DNA of 64,000 nt, from assembly GCF_024124545.1 (NCBI RefSeq), contig NZ_JAMXSF010000003.1:1-64000 (forward strand), written 5' to 3'. The notes beneath the pieces are model-generated. The model was not told the DNA's origin. It searched no databases and saw only the letters and a list, made by a program, of their open reading frames with translations. The stretch is from Pseudoalteromonas sp. XMcav2-N. GTDB taxonomy: Bacteria; Pseudomonadota; Gammaproteobacteria; Enterobacterales; Alteromonadaceae. Shown here piece after piece: positions 16,174 through 26,567 of this stretch. The position numbers and the translations under genes are program-made. How positions within the stretch are numbered: position 1 is the stretch's first letter; every line of letters begins with the position of its first letter.

Positions 16174-18051
16174 CTACTCGGCGACAACGCAAGTCGTACA
16201 TAGGGTGTAGATGTTGTTAGGATCATTAAACTGCGCAATTACGGTAGCACTATGCTGAATCTGGTCTAAAACCTGATTTAAACCCAGGTGGGCTAGAGCG
16301 CTTATCTGGGTTGCTTGCTCATCCGAGGACGCCAGCAGAGATTGGACTGCCGCAGAGCCGAAAATATCCTGAAGCAGCTTTTCTTTCTCAGACAAAGTTT
16401 GCTCAACAGTGTATACATCATAATGTTCAAGGTTCGCCATTTGGGCTGCGGCCTCTATTGCCTGTTGCTTGGTACCGAGTTTATCAATTAACCCAAACTC
16501 ATGTGCCTGTGTGGCGAGCCACACTCTGCCCTGTGCAACATTATCAACGTCAGAGACGGCCAGGTTTCGTGAGTCTGCAATGACAGAGATGAATTTGTTG
16601 TACGCGTCTTCAACGCCCATTTGTAATACATGTGCAAATTTAGGGTCCAGGCCTCGAGCCAGGGAGGAGGATTTTAGTTCCGTGGTGGCAACACCATCTG
16701 AATAGATGCCAAGTTCTTTTAGAGAGTTCTCAAAAGTTAGAATGGTGCCGAATACACCGATAGAACCGGTAATCGTACTGGGCGACGCCCAGATTTCATT
16801 GGCTGATGCGGCAATCCAATATCCACCGGACGCTGCGACTGATCCCATAGAGGCAATGACAGGTTTGCCTGCGGCTTTAATGGCCAGTACTTCATTACGA
16901 ATGATTTCAGATGCGAACATGCTGCCGCCGCCAGAATCGATTCTTAACACCACGGCCTTAACCCGCTCGTCCAGTCGCGCTTTGCGCAGTAGTGCCGCTG
17001 TGGAGTCTCCTCCAATCATGCCTGCCTTGCGTTTACCATCAACAATGTTGCCTTTGGCAACGACCACGGCCACTTTATCTGTAAAGGGGTTCACGCCAAA
17101 GCCATTAGATGACACGGCAGTATAATAGTCTTCAAATGCGACTTGTTTGAACCGCTTACCATTGTCCTGAGTCCCAACCAGGTCAATGAGCTTCTGGTTG
17201 AACTCCTGATCGGTTTCAAGCTTATCAACCCAGCCATATTTAACAGCAAATTGTGCAGAGTCTCCGGTCACAGAAGTCATTTTATCTACAAATTGCGTTA
17301 GGGTTTCGTCAAAGTTTGCAGTATCAAATCCGCGCTTACTCGCGACATCTTGCTTGTACTGGCCCCACAGAGCATTTAGCCACATTTGATTAGCTTCTTT
17401 GGCTGCCTCGGACATATCATTTCGGATAAAAGGTTCTACTGCTGATTTATAGGTACCAACGCGGAAGATATGCTGAGTGACTTTGAGCTTTTCAAGAGCA
17501 TCCCTAAAGTACATTGGATAGGAGCCATAGCCGCTAATATTAATACCACCGTAAGGGTGGATGGAGATTTCATCAGCATGCGCAGCCAGATAATACTGAG
17601 ACTGACTAAAGTAGGGGCTATGCGCGAACACTTTTTTATCTGCGGCTTTAAACACCTCTATGGCACTTGCGATATCGCGTAACTTGTCGAGGTGCGCATA
17701 ATGCATGTGACGTAAATCTAAATAGAGTGCCTTAATACGGGCATCATTGGCGGCAATATTAATTGTATCAACAACGTCATCAACCAACATTTCTTTTGGC
17801 ATATCTTGTTTGCCAAAAATATCCCCCATTGCTGCGTCTACAGGATCCACATATGTGAGCTGCTCAACCAATTTTCCTGATAGGTTTAGACGCAAAACAC
17901 TGCTTTGAGCAATCTGTGGCTCTTTTTCCGCAGGAAAGGCAGCTATGACCGCTGCGATGATGAGGAAAAAAAACAAAAAATTGAGTACCAGGCGGCGAGA
18001 AAAGTTCAGCGCGTGCCAGATACCGAGAAAAAATTTACCGATCAATTTCAA
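16174..18051 (-). CDS. sppA: Signal peptide peptidase SppA, 67 kDa type
   Basis: A 625-residue inner-membrane serine protease that degrades cleaved signal peptides. One N-terminal membrane anchor (about 20-42) is followed by two homologous S49 domains. The catalytic pair is visible: Lys in GTYKSAVEPF near residue 205 and Ser in GSVAASGGYW near residue 403, close to K209/S409 of E. coli SppA. The start is a TTG at 18051 with AGAGG seven bases before it; no ATG fits. Confidence 0.93.
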   Translation of the reverse strand: MKLIGKFFLGIWHALNFSRRLVLNFLFFFLIIAAVIAAFPAEKEPQIAQSSVLRLNLSGKLVEQLTYVDPVDAAMGDIFGKQDMPKEMLVDDVVDTINIAANDARIKALYLDLRHMHYAHLDKLRDIASAIEVFKAADKKVFAHSPYFSQSQYYLAAHADEISIHPYGGINISGYGSYPMYFRDALEKLKVTQHIFRVGTYKSAVEPFIRNDMSEAAKEANQMWLNALWGQYKQDVASKRGFDTANFDETLTQFVDKMTSVTGDSAQFAVKYGWVDKLETDQEFNQKLIDLVGTQDNGKRFKQVAFEDYYTAVSSNGFGVNPFTDKVAVVVAKGNIVDGKRKAGMIGGDSTAALLRKARLDERVKAVVLRIDSGGGSMFASEIIRNEVLAIKAAGKPVIASMGSVAASGGYWIAASANEIWASPSTITGSIGVFGTILTFENSLKELGIYSDGVATTELKSSSLARGLDPKFAHVLQMGVEDAYNKFISVIADSRNLAVSDVDNVAQGRVWLATQAHEFGLIDKLGTKQQAIEAAAQMANLEHYDVYTVEQTLSEKEKLLQDIFGSAAVQSLLASSDEQATQISALAHLGLNQVLDQIQHSATVIAQFNDPNNIYTLCTTCVVAE

Positions 18052-18286
18052 AGCCGTACCTCTGAATGTCTAAGTGGAATGTACTCAATATTAATCATAA
18101 CTTAGTTGCTCTTAAGCCGTTAGAACAAAAACGTAACTAAGTATTATTTTGCAGATGATAGGCTGAAAAACAGCCAGTTTTTACCTTCTGTATGCTATTT
18201 CAAAGAAATTAGTCGCGGTTTTTGCTTGCGAAAAAATATAAAATCGTTAATGTTCACAGGTAAGACCAGTTACATTGGGGCACGCA

Positions 18287-20248
18287 ATGTTAGAACAAAA
18301 ACTACAATTGAAGAACACAGATTTGCGAAATCGCTTGGTCATGGGCTCTATGCACACGGGCCTGGAAGAGGGATGGCATAACAGGAAACGACTTAAAGCC
18401 TTTTATGAGGAGCGCGCGAAAGGCGGTGTTGGCTTGATCATCACCGGAGGTTATAGCCCGAATTTGCGTGGCAAACTCACCCCGATTTCTTCCTCGTTTA
18501 ATAGTCGCTATGACATAATCAAGCACCGAGCGTATACGGACGCCGTGCATGAACACGGTGGCAAGATTTGTCTTCAACTATTACATGCCGGGCGCTACGC
18601 TTACCACCCTTTTAATGTTGCACCCAGCGAGATCAAAGCACCCATTAACCCCTATACACCAAAATCTATGTCGCTGAGCATGATCCGCAACACAGTAAAA
18701 GATTTTGCTAAATCTGCCAAAATGGCGGAGAAAGCAGGGTATGATGGTGTTGAAATCATGGGCTCTGAAGGTTATCTGATCAACGAGTTCATGGCCGAAC
18801 ACACCAATAAGCGACAAGATTTATACGGTGGCACCCTAGAAAACCGAATGCGGTTGGCCGTTGAGATTGTCCGTGCAGTACGTGAAAAGGTTTCGCCCAA
18901 GTTCATAATTGTATTCCGTTTATCGGTAATGGACCTAATCCCTAATGGTTCGACAGCACAAGAGGTTACGGCTCAGGCCAAAGCGCTGGAAGAGGCCGGT
19001 GTAGATATTCTCAATACAGGGATTGGCTGGCACGAAGCGCGTGTTCCGACGATTGCCAGTATGGTGCCAGCAGGGGCTTTTCGCGAAGCCTCAAAACGTC
19101 TTAAAGATGTTGTGGATATTCCAGTTGTAGCGGTCAACCGGATCAATACCCCTGAACTTGCCAATGATATTCTCAATCAGGGAGAAGCGGACCTGATTTC
19201 CATGGCGCGCCCTTTACTTGCAGATCCCGAGTTTTTTAACAAGTATGCGCAGAATAAGGCTGAACAAATCAATATTTGTATTGGTTGTAATCAGGGCTGT
19301 CTGGACCATGTATTTAAAGGCAAGCGGGCGACTTGTCTTGTTAATCCGCAGGCAGGTTTCGAGCTTGATTATCCTCTGGAACGTACAAGCAGCCCTAAAC
19401 AGGTGCTAGTTGTCGGTGCCGGCCCGGCGGGTTTGTCCGCCAGTTGTTATCTTGCCAAAAAGGGCCATAAGGTGACCCTGATTGACAAGAATGAACATGC
19501 TGGGGGTCAGTTTAATCTGGCCATGCGGATCCCCGGTAAAGAAGACTTTAAATACACTCTGAACTACTTCCTGAAGGAAGTCGAACGCCTGGGTATTGAG
19601 CTCAAGCTTGGTTGTGAATATGAGTCATCTATGGCTCAGTCATACGATGACATTGTGTTTGCAACCGGGGTCAGTCCTCGACAATCCAGAATTACCTGTA
19701 GCGATGGTAAGCGTGTTTTTGCTTACGATGAGGTGATCCGCAAGGAAGTTGAGCTGGGTGATAAAATCGCGATTCTTGGCGCCGGAGGAATTGGTTTTGA
19801 TATGGTTGCATTTCTGGCTGAACAGGCAGATCAGAGCATAGATGAATTTAAAGCGCAGTGGGGAATTGAATGTCAGCCGTCAGACAGCGGGACGGGTAAA
19901 AAGCTCTATATGCTTAAACGTAGCGAAGGACGCTTTGGTAACAACTTAGGCAAAACGACAGGGTGGATCCACCGAGCGGTAGCGAAGCACCATAACGTCG
20001 AACAGATTGCCGAATGTGAGTATATTTCATTTGATAACAAAGGCCTGCTTGTTAAGCAAGGAGGGAAAGAGCGCGTCCTGGACGTGGATACAGTCGTGGC
20101 TTGTATTGGTCAGACATCGAACGATGCTTTATTTGACAAAGACGCCATGCCAGCCAACCAGCATGTCATTGGCGGCGCTAAGCTGGCGGCGGCTATTGAT
20201 GCCAAGAGAGCTATCTATGAAGCGTTGCAGGTTGCGAGAAAGATATAA
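18287..20248 (+). CDS. fadH: 2,4-dienoyl-CoA reductase (NADPH), FadH
   Basis: Reduces 2,4-dienoyl-CoA during beta-oxidation of unsaturated fatty acids. The 653-residue protein has an old-yellow-enzyme-type FMN barrel ([27 protein letters not shown] with catalytic His), a 4Fe-4S Cys cluster ([11 protein letters not shown], then ATCLVNP), and C-terminal FAD ([13 protein letters not shown]) and NADPH ([10 protein letters not shown]) folds. The ATG at 18287 with GGGG upstream is preferred; an in-frame TTG at 18275 would add four residues. Confidence 0.95.
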   Translation: MLEQKLQLKNTDLRNRLVMGSMHTGLEEGWHNRKRLKAFYEERAKGGVGLIITGGYSPNLRGKLTPISSSFNSRYDIIKHRAYTDAVHEHGGKICLQLLHAGRYAYHPFNVAPSEIKAPINPYTPKSMSLSMIRNTVKDFAKSAKMAEKAGYDGVEIMGSEGYLINEFMAEHTNKRQDLYGGTLENRMRLAVEIVRAVREKVSPKFIIVFRLSVMDLIPNGSTAQEVTAQAKALEEAGVDILNTGIGWHEARVPTIASMVPAGAFREASKRLKDVVDIPVVAVNRINTPELANDILNQGEADLISMARPLLADPEFFNKYAQNKAEQINICIGCNQGCLDHVFKGKRATCLVNPQAGFELDYPLERTSSPKQVLVVGAGPAGLSASCYLAKKGHKVTLIDKNEHAGGQFNLAMRIPGKEDFKYTLNYFLKEVERLGIELKLGCEYESSMAQSYDDIVFATGVSPRQSRITCSDGKRVFAYDEVIRKEVELGDKIAILGAGGIGFDMVAFLAEQADQSIDEFKAQWGIECQPSDSGTGKKLYMLKRSEGRFGNNLGKTTGWIHRAVAKHHNVEQIAECEYISFDNKGLLVKQGGKERVLDVDTVVACIGQTSNDALFDKDAMPANQHVIGGAKLAAAIDAKRAIYEALQVARKI

Positions 20249-20264
20249 ACCTGACGATGAACAG

Positions 20265-20304
20265 CAAAACACGGGTAGGCTTTATGTATGGCGCCCGTGT
20301 TTTG
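20265..20304. terminator. Long inverted repeat after fadH
   Basis: Perfect 11-bp stem CAAAACACGGG/CCCGTGTTTTG around an 18-nt loop, 17 bases after the fadH stop. The T run is inside the stem rather than after it, so a terminator role is likely but not certain. Confidence 0.55.
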
Positions 20305-20388
20305 TGCCATTTAAAACCATACTATTTGCAATAAAAAAAGGTGATATAAGGTCTACACTCATAACATCAGTTAAAACAGACTTTATAT

Positions 20389-21090
20389 ATGCTTAAATCA
20401 TTCTACCTCCTTTATCGTTCTCTTCTGGACAAAACGTCTTTACTGGATGGCCTGGCGCCTCTGATGCTCAGATTTATTCTGGCTCCTGTAATGATCATTG
20501 CCGGATTCAATAAACTCAACCTTGCCAAAGCGGACCTTGCCTGGTGGCAGCGCTTACTGGCCGATGAAAATGTCGTTGCCTGGTTTGGTAACGCGCAGTG
20601 GGGGCTTGGCCTGCCTGCGCCGGATTTGTTGGCATTTCTGGCGGGTTGGACGGAGTTTCTTGGTGGCTGGCTGTTATTGATCGGTCTGGCTACACGGCTG
20701 GTGTCGGTACCACTTGCCGTGACTATGTTTGTAGCTGCGACTCAGGTCCACTGGCACAATGGGTGGTTTTCGGTCGCACCCAGTAACCCGGATACCAGCG
20801 CCGCACAAGTATTTGCCTGGCTGGGAAGCGATGTCGCTAAGCAGAGTCTGGAATCCAGTAACGAGGTAGCCGAGCGGCTGTCCCGCATCAAAGAAATTGT
20901 TGAAGCCAACGGTTTACCAGAGTACCTTTATGAATACGGAAATCCGGTTATCCTGAATAATGGCATTGAGTTCGCCGCGATTTATTTTGCTATGCTAATA
21001 AGCCTGATTTTCACAGGCGGCGGGCGCTATTTCAGTCTCGACTATTGGTTCCGTAAGTATCTGGAGCCCACCAAGGATTACTTGCCGTGA
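20389..21090 (+). CDS. DoxX family membrane protein
   Basis: A 233-residue integral membrane protein with about four hydrophobic segments and the DoxX-type N-terminal region (LAPLMLRFILAPVMIIAGFNKL) and the AGWTEFLGGWLLLIGLATR motif. Its length exceeds the core DoxX domain because of an insertion of about 60 residues (roughly 125-185) between segments 3 and 4, predicted non-cytoplasmic. DoxX proteins are linked to redox or thiol stress but a precise reaction is not established. No strong ribosome site. Confidence 0.8.
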   Translation: MLKSFYLLYRSLLDKTSLLDGLAPLMLRFILAPVMIIAGFNKLNLAKADLAWWQRLLADENVVAWFGNAQWGLGLPAPDLLAFLAGWTEFLGGWLLLIGLATRLVSVPLAVTMFVAATQVHWHNGWFSVAPSNPDTSAAQVFAWLGSDVAKQSLESSNEVAERLSRIKEIVEANGLPEYLYEYGNPVILNNGIEFAAIYFAMLISLIFTGGGRYFSLDYWFRKYLEPTKDYLP

Positions 21091-21172
21091 ATGGTTTTTA
21101 GCAACTGCTACTAAACTTTTAGGGCCTTGTCGCGTTAGAATAATGAGTGAACAAAAATTTTAGGAATTACAA

Positions 21173-21721
21173 ATGGATGCCATAGAACTTTTACTGACGC
21201 GACAATCCGACAGCAACCTGTCTTTTCCGGGGCCGAATGCCGACCAGCTTGAAGTGATAAAAAAAGCTGCCCTCAAGGTGCCTGATCACGGTGGGTTAAA
21301 GCCCTGGCGCTTTATTTTGGTCGAGGAGCTGGGGAGGGAGAAATTGGGCGAGATATTCCACCAGGCCGCAGTCGAGGAACAACAAGAACAGCGTATCGTA
21401 GACCGTGCCAAATCACTGCCTGAGCGTGCACCTATGCTGATCATTGCCGTTTCTCCCTTTACGGAGCACCCTAAAGTGCCCAGAATAGAGCAAATTGAAA
21501 GCGCAGCCTGTAGCGTGTTTGCGATGCAACAGGCCGCATTTGCTCAGGGTCTGTCTGGTGTCTGGAGAACAGGTTATTTTGCTCAGAGTGCATCCGTTAA
21601 GCGCCAGCTTGGCCTGAACGAACAGGATGAAATTGTTGGTTATCTTTATCTTGGCACGCCGACAGTGCAATGTACTAAGCCTGTCAGGCATCAGCCGGAA
21701 GACTTTTTCACTCAGTTGTAG
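21173..21721 (+). CDS. Nitroreductase family protein, YdjA-like
   Basis: A 182-residue single-domain FMN-dependent nitroreductase. The FMN-binding region shows TRQSDSNL near residue 9 and PDHGGLKPWRF near residue 38, and the GYLYLGTP motif near the C-terminus; these match the small YdjA subfamily rather than NfsA/NfsB. It probably acts as a dimer reducing nitro or quinone compounds with NAD(P)H; substrate unknown. AGGA precedes the ATG. Confidence 0.85.
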   Translation: MDAIELLLTRQSDSNLSFPGPNADQLEVIKKAALKVPDHGGLKPWRFILVEELGREKLGEIFHQAAVEEQQEQRIVDRAKSLPERAPMLIIAVSPFTEHPKVPRIEQIESAACSVFAMQQAAFAQGLSGVWRTGYFAQSASVKRQLGLNEQDEIVGYLYLGTPTVQCTKPVRHQPEDFFTQL

Positions 21722-21869
21722 TTAAGTCGCCTCTGGATATAACGACGCGACACAGTGTCAGAATGGGGTGATTTCATCAGATAATCATATCTTCTTGTCT
21801 CAGTGGGCTTAGAGGCTCACTGGTTGCCTTGATGAGAAAAAAGCGCTTAGAAGAAGGGCGATTGTCTGG

Positions 21870-21898
21870 CAAAGAAAATGCCGCCAGGTGGCGGCATT
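21870..21898 (-). terminator. Terminator of the TonB receptor gene
   Basis: Perfect 9-bp stem AATGCCGCC/GGCGGCATT with a 4-nt loop; on the minus strand it runs into TTTTCTTT. Confidence 0.7.
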
Positions 21899-21961
21899 GG
21901 GCTCAGATAGGAACTGTTTGTCTTTGGCTATTAGCGTATAAGATAAACAGAGCCTACAAAC

Positions 21962-24493
21962 TTAGAAATAGCCACGGATCCCTAACTTGAAGTTACGTCC
22001 TGGCAGCGGTGCTTGTTCTTTGATAAACGAGCTGTGTACAAAGCCAAGTTCATCTGTGATGTTGTCGACATTCACATAACCAACCAAGTCTACACCCGAC
22101 AAGCTGAAATCATAACTAAAGCTGGCATTAAGCAAAGTATAGCTGTCCGTCTTAGTTTCTGACTGCGCTAGTTTATCTTGTGTCATGTAATGCGTTGCGC
22201 TCAGCTCAGCTGAGAAATCTTCCAGTTCAAAGCGGTAGCTCGTGCCAAGCTTATTAGCTGGAATACGTGGCAGATACTCACCAGAGTCAAGCTCAGCTCT
22301 CAGGTGGTCACCATAGATCTTAATACGGTTACGCTCATCAATCTGATAGTGGGCATCAAACTCAAACCCGTATAGTTCAGCATCGGCACTTTCAAACTGA
22401 TACACAGGTAATGCACCATCGTGATGGTGATCAGCCAGTTCTATACCATGCTCACCTGTGTACATATAACCTGTGTTGCGCTGGTAATAGTAGTTAGAAA
22501 CATCATTGTAGAAAAAGTTTACTGTGTAACCGAAGTCACCGATGAAGCGTCTGATACTAATGTCCAGGTTAGTGGATCTTTCCTGCTCTATATTTTCCGG
22601 CTCGAAATGAACTTCGTCACCTTCGATGTGATAGCCAAGGCCGAGCTCGTAGGTAGAGGTTGCAATGTGCAGGCCGTTTGACAAGAGTTCAGCAGTCAAA
22701 GGTGCACGCTCAGAACGTGACAGGTTGACAGCAACATTTTGACCTTCTGCAAAATCATATACGGCACCAATCGATGCACTGAAGTTGGTGGTATCCAGTG
22801 TATAGTCGATGATCTCAGCCACGTGTTCATCTTCATGACCTTCATGCTCGTGCTCATCGTGCTCGTCATGATCATGTTCGTCGTGCTCATCGTGGCCTGA
22901 GGTAAAGCTACTCGATAATGCAAAGTCCTCAACGCGTGCACCCAGCTCTAATGTCACATCACCAAAACGACGTTCTTCCAGGATATAAAGGGCATGAGTT
23001 TTGGTGTTGGTAGCAGGAGTGAACGCTTCTGCGCCCTCAGCAGCATAATCGCTGTCAGAGAAATGATAACCCACAATACCGTGCCACTGCCCAAGTCTGT
23101 GCTCGATATTAGTTCTCAATTCAGTCGTTTCGTTGCTGAACTTAGTGCCAACCGCGCCGTGCTCAATCTCTGAGTGCTCATAGTCTGTAAATCCAGCACG
23201 TACCTGAATAGACTCAATCCAGTTATTGTGTAGTGCATAGTTAAACAGGGCCTGCCATCTGTCCTGCTTTACGCGAGCAAAGACCGACTCTTCTTCATTA
23301 CCATGTGCATCATCGTGTTCGTCTTCACTGCGCTCATCGTGATCATGTTCATCATGATCGTGCTCGTCGCCGTGGTCGTGATGTTCATGAGAGTGAGCAG
23401 GGATCCCATAGTCCGTTTCAATGCGGCCGTAAGATAAGCCAACCGTTAAGTGATCGCCAACGAAGCTGGTACCAATATTAAACTGTTCAGAGTCGATGAA
23501 GGTATTGGCAACACGCTCTGCGTACTCAGCTTCGCCGTGTGCTTCCTCGCCATGCTCTTCTTCTGCATGCTCGTCGTGACCGTGTTCCTCATGTTCGTCA
23601 TGATGCTCTTCATCGTGGTCATGATCGTCATGCTCTTCACCCGGCAGAGCAAAACGCGGTGTGTCATAGTCACCACCTTTACGCGTTACGCCATCAAAGT
23701 GGAAGTTAAAGCCGTTGTTGCCCGCTTCAAATAAGGCGGCAACCGTATTGGTGTTTGAGTTGGTGTCATGGCTGAACTCAGCAGCGCCCTGAACACCCTC
23801 AATGACATCAGTTGGGATACGGTTATCTACTACATTAACCACACCACCAATGGCGCCTGAGCCATACAGTAAAGTAGCAGGACCGCGTAGTACTTCAATT
23901 TGCTGTGCAGACAACGAATCGTTGGTATTCGCATGGTCAGGACCAACACGAGATGCGTCACTGCTGTCCAGGCCATTCTGAGTGATTTTAACGCGTGGAC
24001 CGTCTAGGCCACGAATGATCGGGCTGGAAGAGACTGGCCCGAAATAGCTGGCATTAATGCCTGGCAGTTGCTTAAGGGTTTCACCCAGTGTTGGTTGTGC
24101 GGTGTTTTTCAGCTCGTCACCACTAAGCACGGTAACAGGGGAAGCCATTTCGATGTTATTTTTGTGTAGTGCAGACGCATAAACAACAACACTCTCTACA
24201 GAGCTTGGAGTCAGCTTGACTGTGACATAAGGCGAGTCTGGAGAAACATCGATACGCTCGTTAACGAAGTTATTTTTGCTTACATGAAGCTGTGAATCCT
24301 GATCGACATTAATGCTAAACTGACCGTTAATATCAGTTTTTACTGACTGTGACTTACCGTGTAAGTGTACGGTGGCATTAGGAACTGGTTGGTTGTTGGT
24401 ATCCAGTACTTTACCTTTCAGTTGTGCGGCTGAGGCCTGAGAAGAAAAAATTGCGCTGGTTATGGCAAAAGTGATCAAAGATTGTTTAAACAT
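21962..24493 (-). CDS. Histidine-rich TonB-dependent receptor, probable zinc uptake
   Basis: An outer-membrane receptor of about 843 residues. Order: Sec signal peptide (ends SQASA), carboxypeptidase-regulatory-like domain (about 24-100), plug domain (TVLSGDELKN; LRGPATLLYGSGAIGG), and a 22-strand barrel ending in Phe. Three long loops are packed with His, Asp and Glu (HDHDEEHHDEHEEHGHDE-type runs) and a fourth short DHHHD motif, resembling the Zn receptor ZnuD. Upstream Zur-box-like sites support zinc control. The start is MFKQSL; an upstream ATG at 24535 lies in the operator. Confidence 0.87.
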   Translation of the reverse strand: MFKQSLITFAITSAIFSSQASAAQLKGKVLDTNNQPVPNATVHLHGKSQSVKTDINGQFSINVDQDSQLHVSKNNFVNERIDVSPDSPYVTVKLTPSSVESVVVYASALHKNNIEMASPVTVLSGDELKNTAQPTLGETLKQLPGINASYFGPVSSSPIIRGLDGPRVKITQNGLDSSDASRVGPDHANTNDSLSAQQIEVLRGPATLLYGSGAIGGVVNVVDNRIPTDVIEGVQGAAEFSHDTNSNTNTVAALFEAGNNGFNFHFDGVTRKGGDYDTPRFALPGEEHDDHDHDEEHHDEHEEHGHDEHAEEEHGEEAHGEAEYAERVANTFIDSEQFNIGTSFVGDHLTVGLSYGRIETDYGIPAHSHEHHDHGDEHDHDEHDHDERSEDEHDDAHGNEEESVFARVKQDRWQALFNYALHNNWIESIQVRAGFTDYEHSEIEHGAVGTKFSNETTELRTNIEHRLGQWHGIVGYHFSDSDYAAEGAEAFTPATNTKTHALYILEERRFGDVTLELGARVEDFALSSSFTSGHDEHDEHDHDEHDEHEHEGHEDEHVAEIIDYTLDTTNFSASIGAVYDFAEGQNVAVNLSRSERAPLTAELLSNGLHIATSTYELGLGYHIEGDEVHFEPENIEQERSTNLDISIRRFIGDFGYTVNFFYNDVSNYYYQRNTGYMYTGEHGIELADHHHDGALPVYQFESADAELYGFEFDAHYQIDERNRIKIYGDHLRAELDSGEYLPRIPANKLGTSYRFELEDFSAELSATHYMTQDKLAQSETKTDSYTLLNASFSYDFSLSGVDLVGYVNVDNITDELGFVHSSFIKEQAPLPGRNFKLGIRGYF

Positions 24494-24519
24494 AGTGCTC
24501 TTTCTGGATTGATTATACT

Positions 24520-24534
24520 TGCAATAATATAACA
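24520..24534. promoter_or_regulatory. Zur box-like operator 1, inside the receptor promoter
   Basis: TGCAATAATATAACA matches 13 of 15 positions of the E. coli-type Zur core TGTTATAATATAACA. On the minus strand a perfect TATAAT (-10) lies at 24512-24517, so this box fills the 17-bp spacer between -10 and a weak -35, where a bound repressor would block RNA polymerase. Confidence 0.6.
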
Positions 24535-24557
24535 CCGCACCAATGCGGTATCAATGA

Positions 24558-24572
24558 TGTTATACTATATCC
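24558..24572. promoter_or_regulatory. Zur box-like operator 2
   Basis: TGTTATACTATATCC matches 12 of 15 positions of the same Zur core, with one half-site perfect. It sits 23 bp from box 1 and closer to the divergent YaeQ-family gene, so it could act on both. Confidence 0.45.
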
Positions 24573-24634
24573 GCAAGGTTGCATTATTTTGACGGCTTCA
24601 TATAGTTACAGTGATAGGTTTGGATGGATGAATT

Positions 24635-25159
24635 ATGACAGATCTCTTTGTTTTTAAAGTACGGATGAACATAGCAGACTTGTTTCATCATGCACATCAT
24701 CAGGAAGTGTTCACCGCAGCGTTGCAAAAAGCCGAAACACTGGAGCACTTTGTGTTGAAGCTAATAGGTTTCTGTGGCTTGTCTTACTTAGACAACGTGC
24801 ACTGGCTGGGAGTGAGAGAGAAAAATCAGCCCGATGTCTGGCTTGAAAATGCCCAAGGCCAAATTGAGGTTGCGCTATATATTGGTGAGCTCAGCCTGGG
24901 TGAGCTGCAGAAGTATCGTAAGCATGCAAATAAAGTGGTTTGTCTGGTAGCCGGCGCAGACGCCTGGTACAAGGAGCTTTCTTCCCATCTGATAGCGATG
25001 CAGGACATTCGTATTTTTTCATTATCGGCGGATTTTGTGAGCCAACTCGCTGCTGCACTTTCTCGCAGCCTGCACTGGGATGTGATCATTGATAACGGCG
25101 TGATCAGTGTAAGTGATAAAGCGGATTACTATCAAAGTGAGATCATTAAACTACACTAG
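24635..25159 (+). CDS. YaeQ family protein
   Basis: A 174-residue protein matching the YaeQ family in overall pattern: a short N-terminal VFKVRMNIADL, GVREKNQPDVWLEN, ALYIGELSLGELQKYRKHA and a C-terminal VIIDNGVISVSDK. YaeQ folds resemble a restriction-endonuclease-like core, but no activity is established. It is divergent from the zinc TonB receptor, with two Zur-like boxes in between, and ends nine bases inside the convergent yfaE gene. Confidence 0.75.
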   Translation: MTDLFVFKVRMNIADLFHHAHHQEVFTAALQKAETLEHFVLKLIGFCGLSYLDNVHWLGVREKNQPDVWLENAQGQIEVALYIGELSLGELQKYRKHANKVVCLVAGADAWYKELSSHLIAMQDIRIFSLSADFVSQLAAALSRSLHWDVIIDNGVISVSDKADYYQSEIIKLH

Positions 25160-25423
25160 CTTAATGATCACATCGGTCACGGGTTTGCTGCAACATAGCA
25201 AAATTTCTCCGTCACGTACAAACGCCAAAGGTTCCTGATTATAGGCAATCTTACCCCGACATAACTTGGCGCGACAGGCGCCGCAGAACCCCTCTCTACA
25301 TTGATAGGCTACTTCAACCTGATTTGCTTCAAGTGTTGCGAGTAATGAAGGGGAGTGAGCCGCGTGTAACAGCGGCTCTTTTTCTGGGTCAAGAAAGATT
25401 TTTTTGACTGGCCTGTCTGCCAT
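25151..25423 (-). CDS. yfaE: 2Fe-2S ferredoxin for RNR cofactor maintenance (YfaE)
   Basis: A 90-residue plant-type ferredoxin with the cluster motif CREGFCGACRAKLC and a final Cys in LLCCSKP. In E. coli YfaE supplies electrons to rebuild the diferric-tyrosyl cofactor of NrdB. Its start overlaps the nrdB stop (TAATG), giving an nrdA-nrdB-yfaE operon and strong support for this role. Confidence 0.92.
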   Translation of the reverse strand: MADRPVKKIFLDPEKEPLLHAAHSPSLLATLEANQVEVAYQCREGFCGACRAKLCRGKIAYNQEPLAFVRDGEILLCCSKPVTDVIIKLV

Positions 25424-26553
25424 TACAGATCAAAGTCACCAAAGTCAGAGGCATCGACTTCAGAGTCAATCTGACCAACCAGGTAAGAACTAATCTCAGC
25501 TTCCTGAGGGGCAACCTGAACGTTGTCAGAGACTAACCAGGCATTGATCCAGGGGATTGGGTTACTATTGCTTTCAAACTGTGCTGGTAATCCAACCGCA
25601 GTCATGCGGACATTGGTGATGTACTCAACATACTGACACAGAATGTCTTTATTCAGACCAATCATAGAGCCATCTTTAAACAGGTATTCAGCCCATTCTT
25701 TTTCCTGCTCCGCGGCTTCTACGAACATCTGAATGGCTTGTTCCTGACATTGTGCAGCAACAATGGCCATTTCCGGGTCGTCTTTGCCATCTTGCATGAT
25801 ATTCAGAATGTGCTGAGTACCAGACAGGTGGAGCGCTTCGTCGCGGGCGATAAGCTTAATGATTTTTGCATTACCTTCCATCAGCTCACGCTCAGCAAAT
25901 GCAAACGAACAGGCAAAGCTTACATAAAACCGAATAGCTTCCAGAATGTTCACCGACATGATGCACAGATACAGCATTTTCTTCAGCTCGAACAGGTTAA
26001 TATGCACTGTCTCACCGTTGATTTCGTGTTTGCCTTCGCCGTACAGGTTATAAAGTGACACTTTTTCTATTAGTTCATCATAGTGCTTAGTCACGGCCTC
26101 TGCACGCTCACTGATCTTATCGTTTTCAACGATGTCGTCGAAAATAAGCTCCGGTGATTTAGTCACATTACGAATAATGTGTGTGTATGAGCGGCTGTGA
26201 ATAGTTTCACTGAACGCCCAGGTTTCAATCCAGGTTTCCAGCTCAGGGATTGATACAATAGGCAACAAAGCCACGTTTGGAGAACGCCCCTGAACACTGT
26301 CTAACAGAGTTTGATACTTCAGGTTACTCAGGAAAATGTGCTTTTCGTGCTCTGGTAATGCCTGAAAATCTAACCTGTCTTTGCTCACATCGACCTCTTC
26401 TGGTCGCCAGAAAAAAGACAGCTGCTTTTCAATCAGCTTTTCGAAGATAGGGTACTTCTGCTGATCATAACGGGAGACATTAACAGACTGACCGAAAAAC
26501 ATCGGTTCCTGTAATTGATCGTTGTGGGTTCTGTTAAACGTAGAATACGACAT
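25423..26553 (-). CDS. nrdB: Ribonucleotide reductase class Ia, beta subunit
   Basis: Carries the diiron-tyrosyl radical that starts catalysis in NrdA. The 376-residue length matches class Ia NrdB. Seen are the radical Tyr region ([13 protein letters not shown]) and the metal-binding Glu/His segments ([26 protein letters not shown]). It lies between nrdA and yfaE. A terminator-like hairpin separates it from nrdA. Confidence 0.96.
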   Translation of the reverse strand: MSYSTFNRTHNDQLQEPMFFGQSVNVSRYDQQKYPIFEKLIEKQLSFFWRPEEVDVSKDRLDFQALPEHEKHIFLSNLKYQTLLDSVQGRSPNVALLPIVSIPELETWIETWAFSETIHSRSYTHIIRNVTKSPELIFDDIVENDKISERAEAVTKHYDELIEKVSLYNLYGEGKHEINGETVHINLFELKKMLYLCIMSVNILEAIRFYVSFACSFAFAERELMEGNAKIIKLIARDEALHLSGTQHILNIMQDGKDDPEMAIVAAQCQEQAIQMFVEAAEQEKEWAEYLFKDGSMIGLNKDILCQYVEYITNVRMTAVGLPAQFESNSNPIPWINAWLVSDNVQVAPQEAEISSYLVGQIDSEVDASDFGDFDL

Positions 26554-26567
26554 AGATAATTCTCGAC

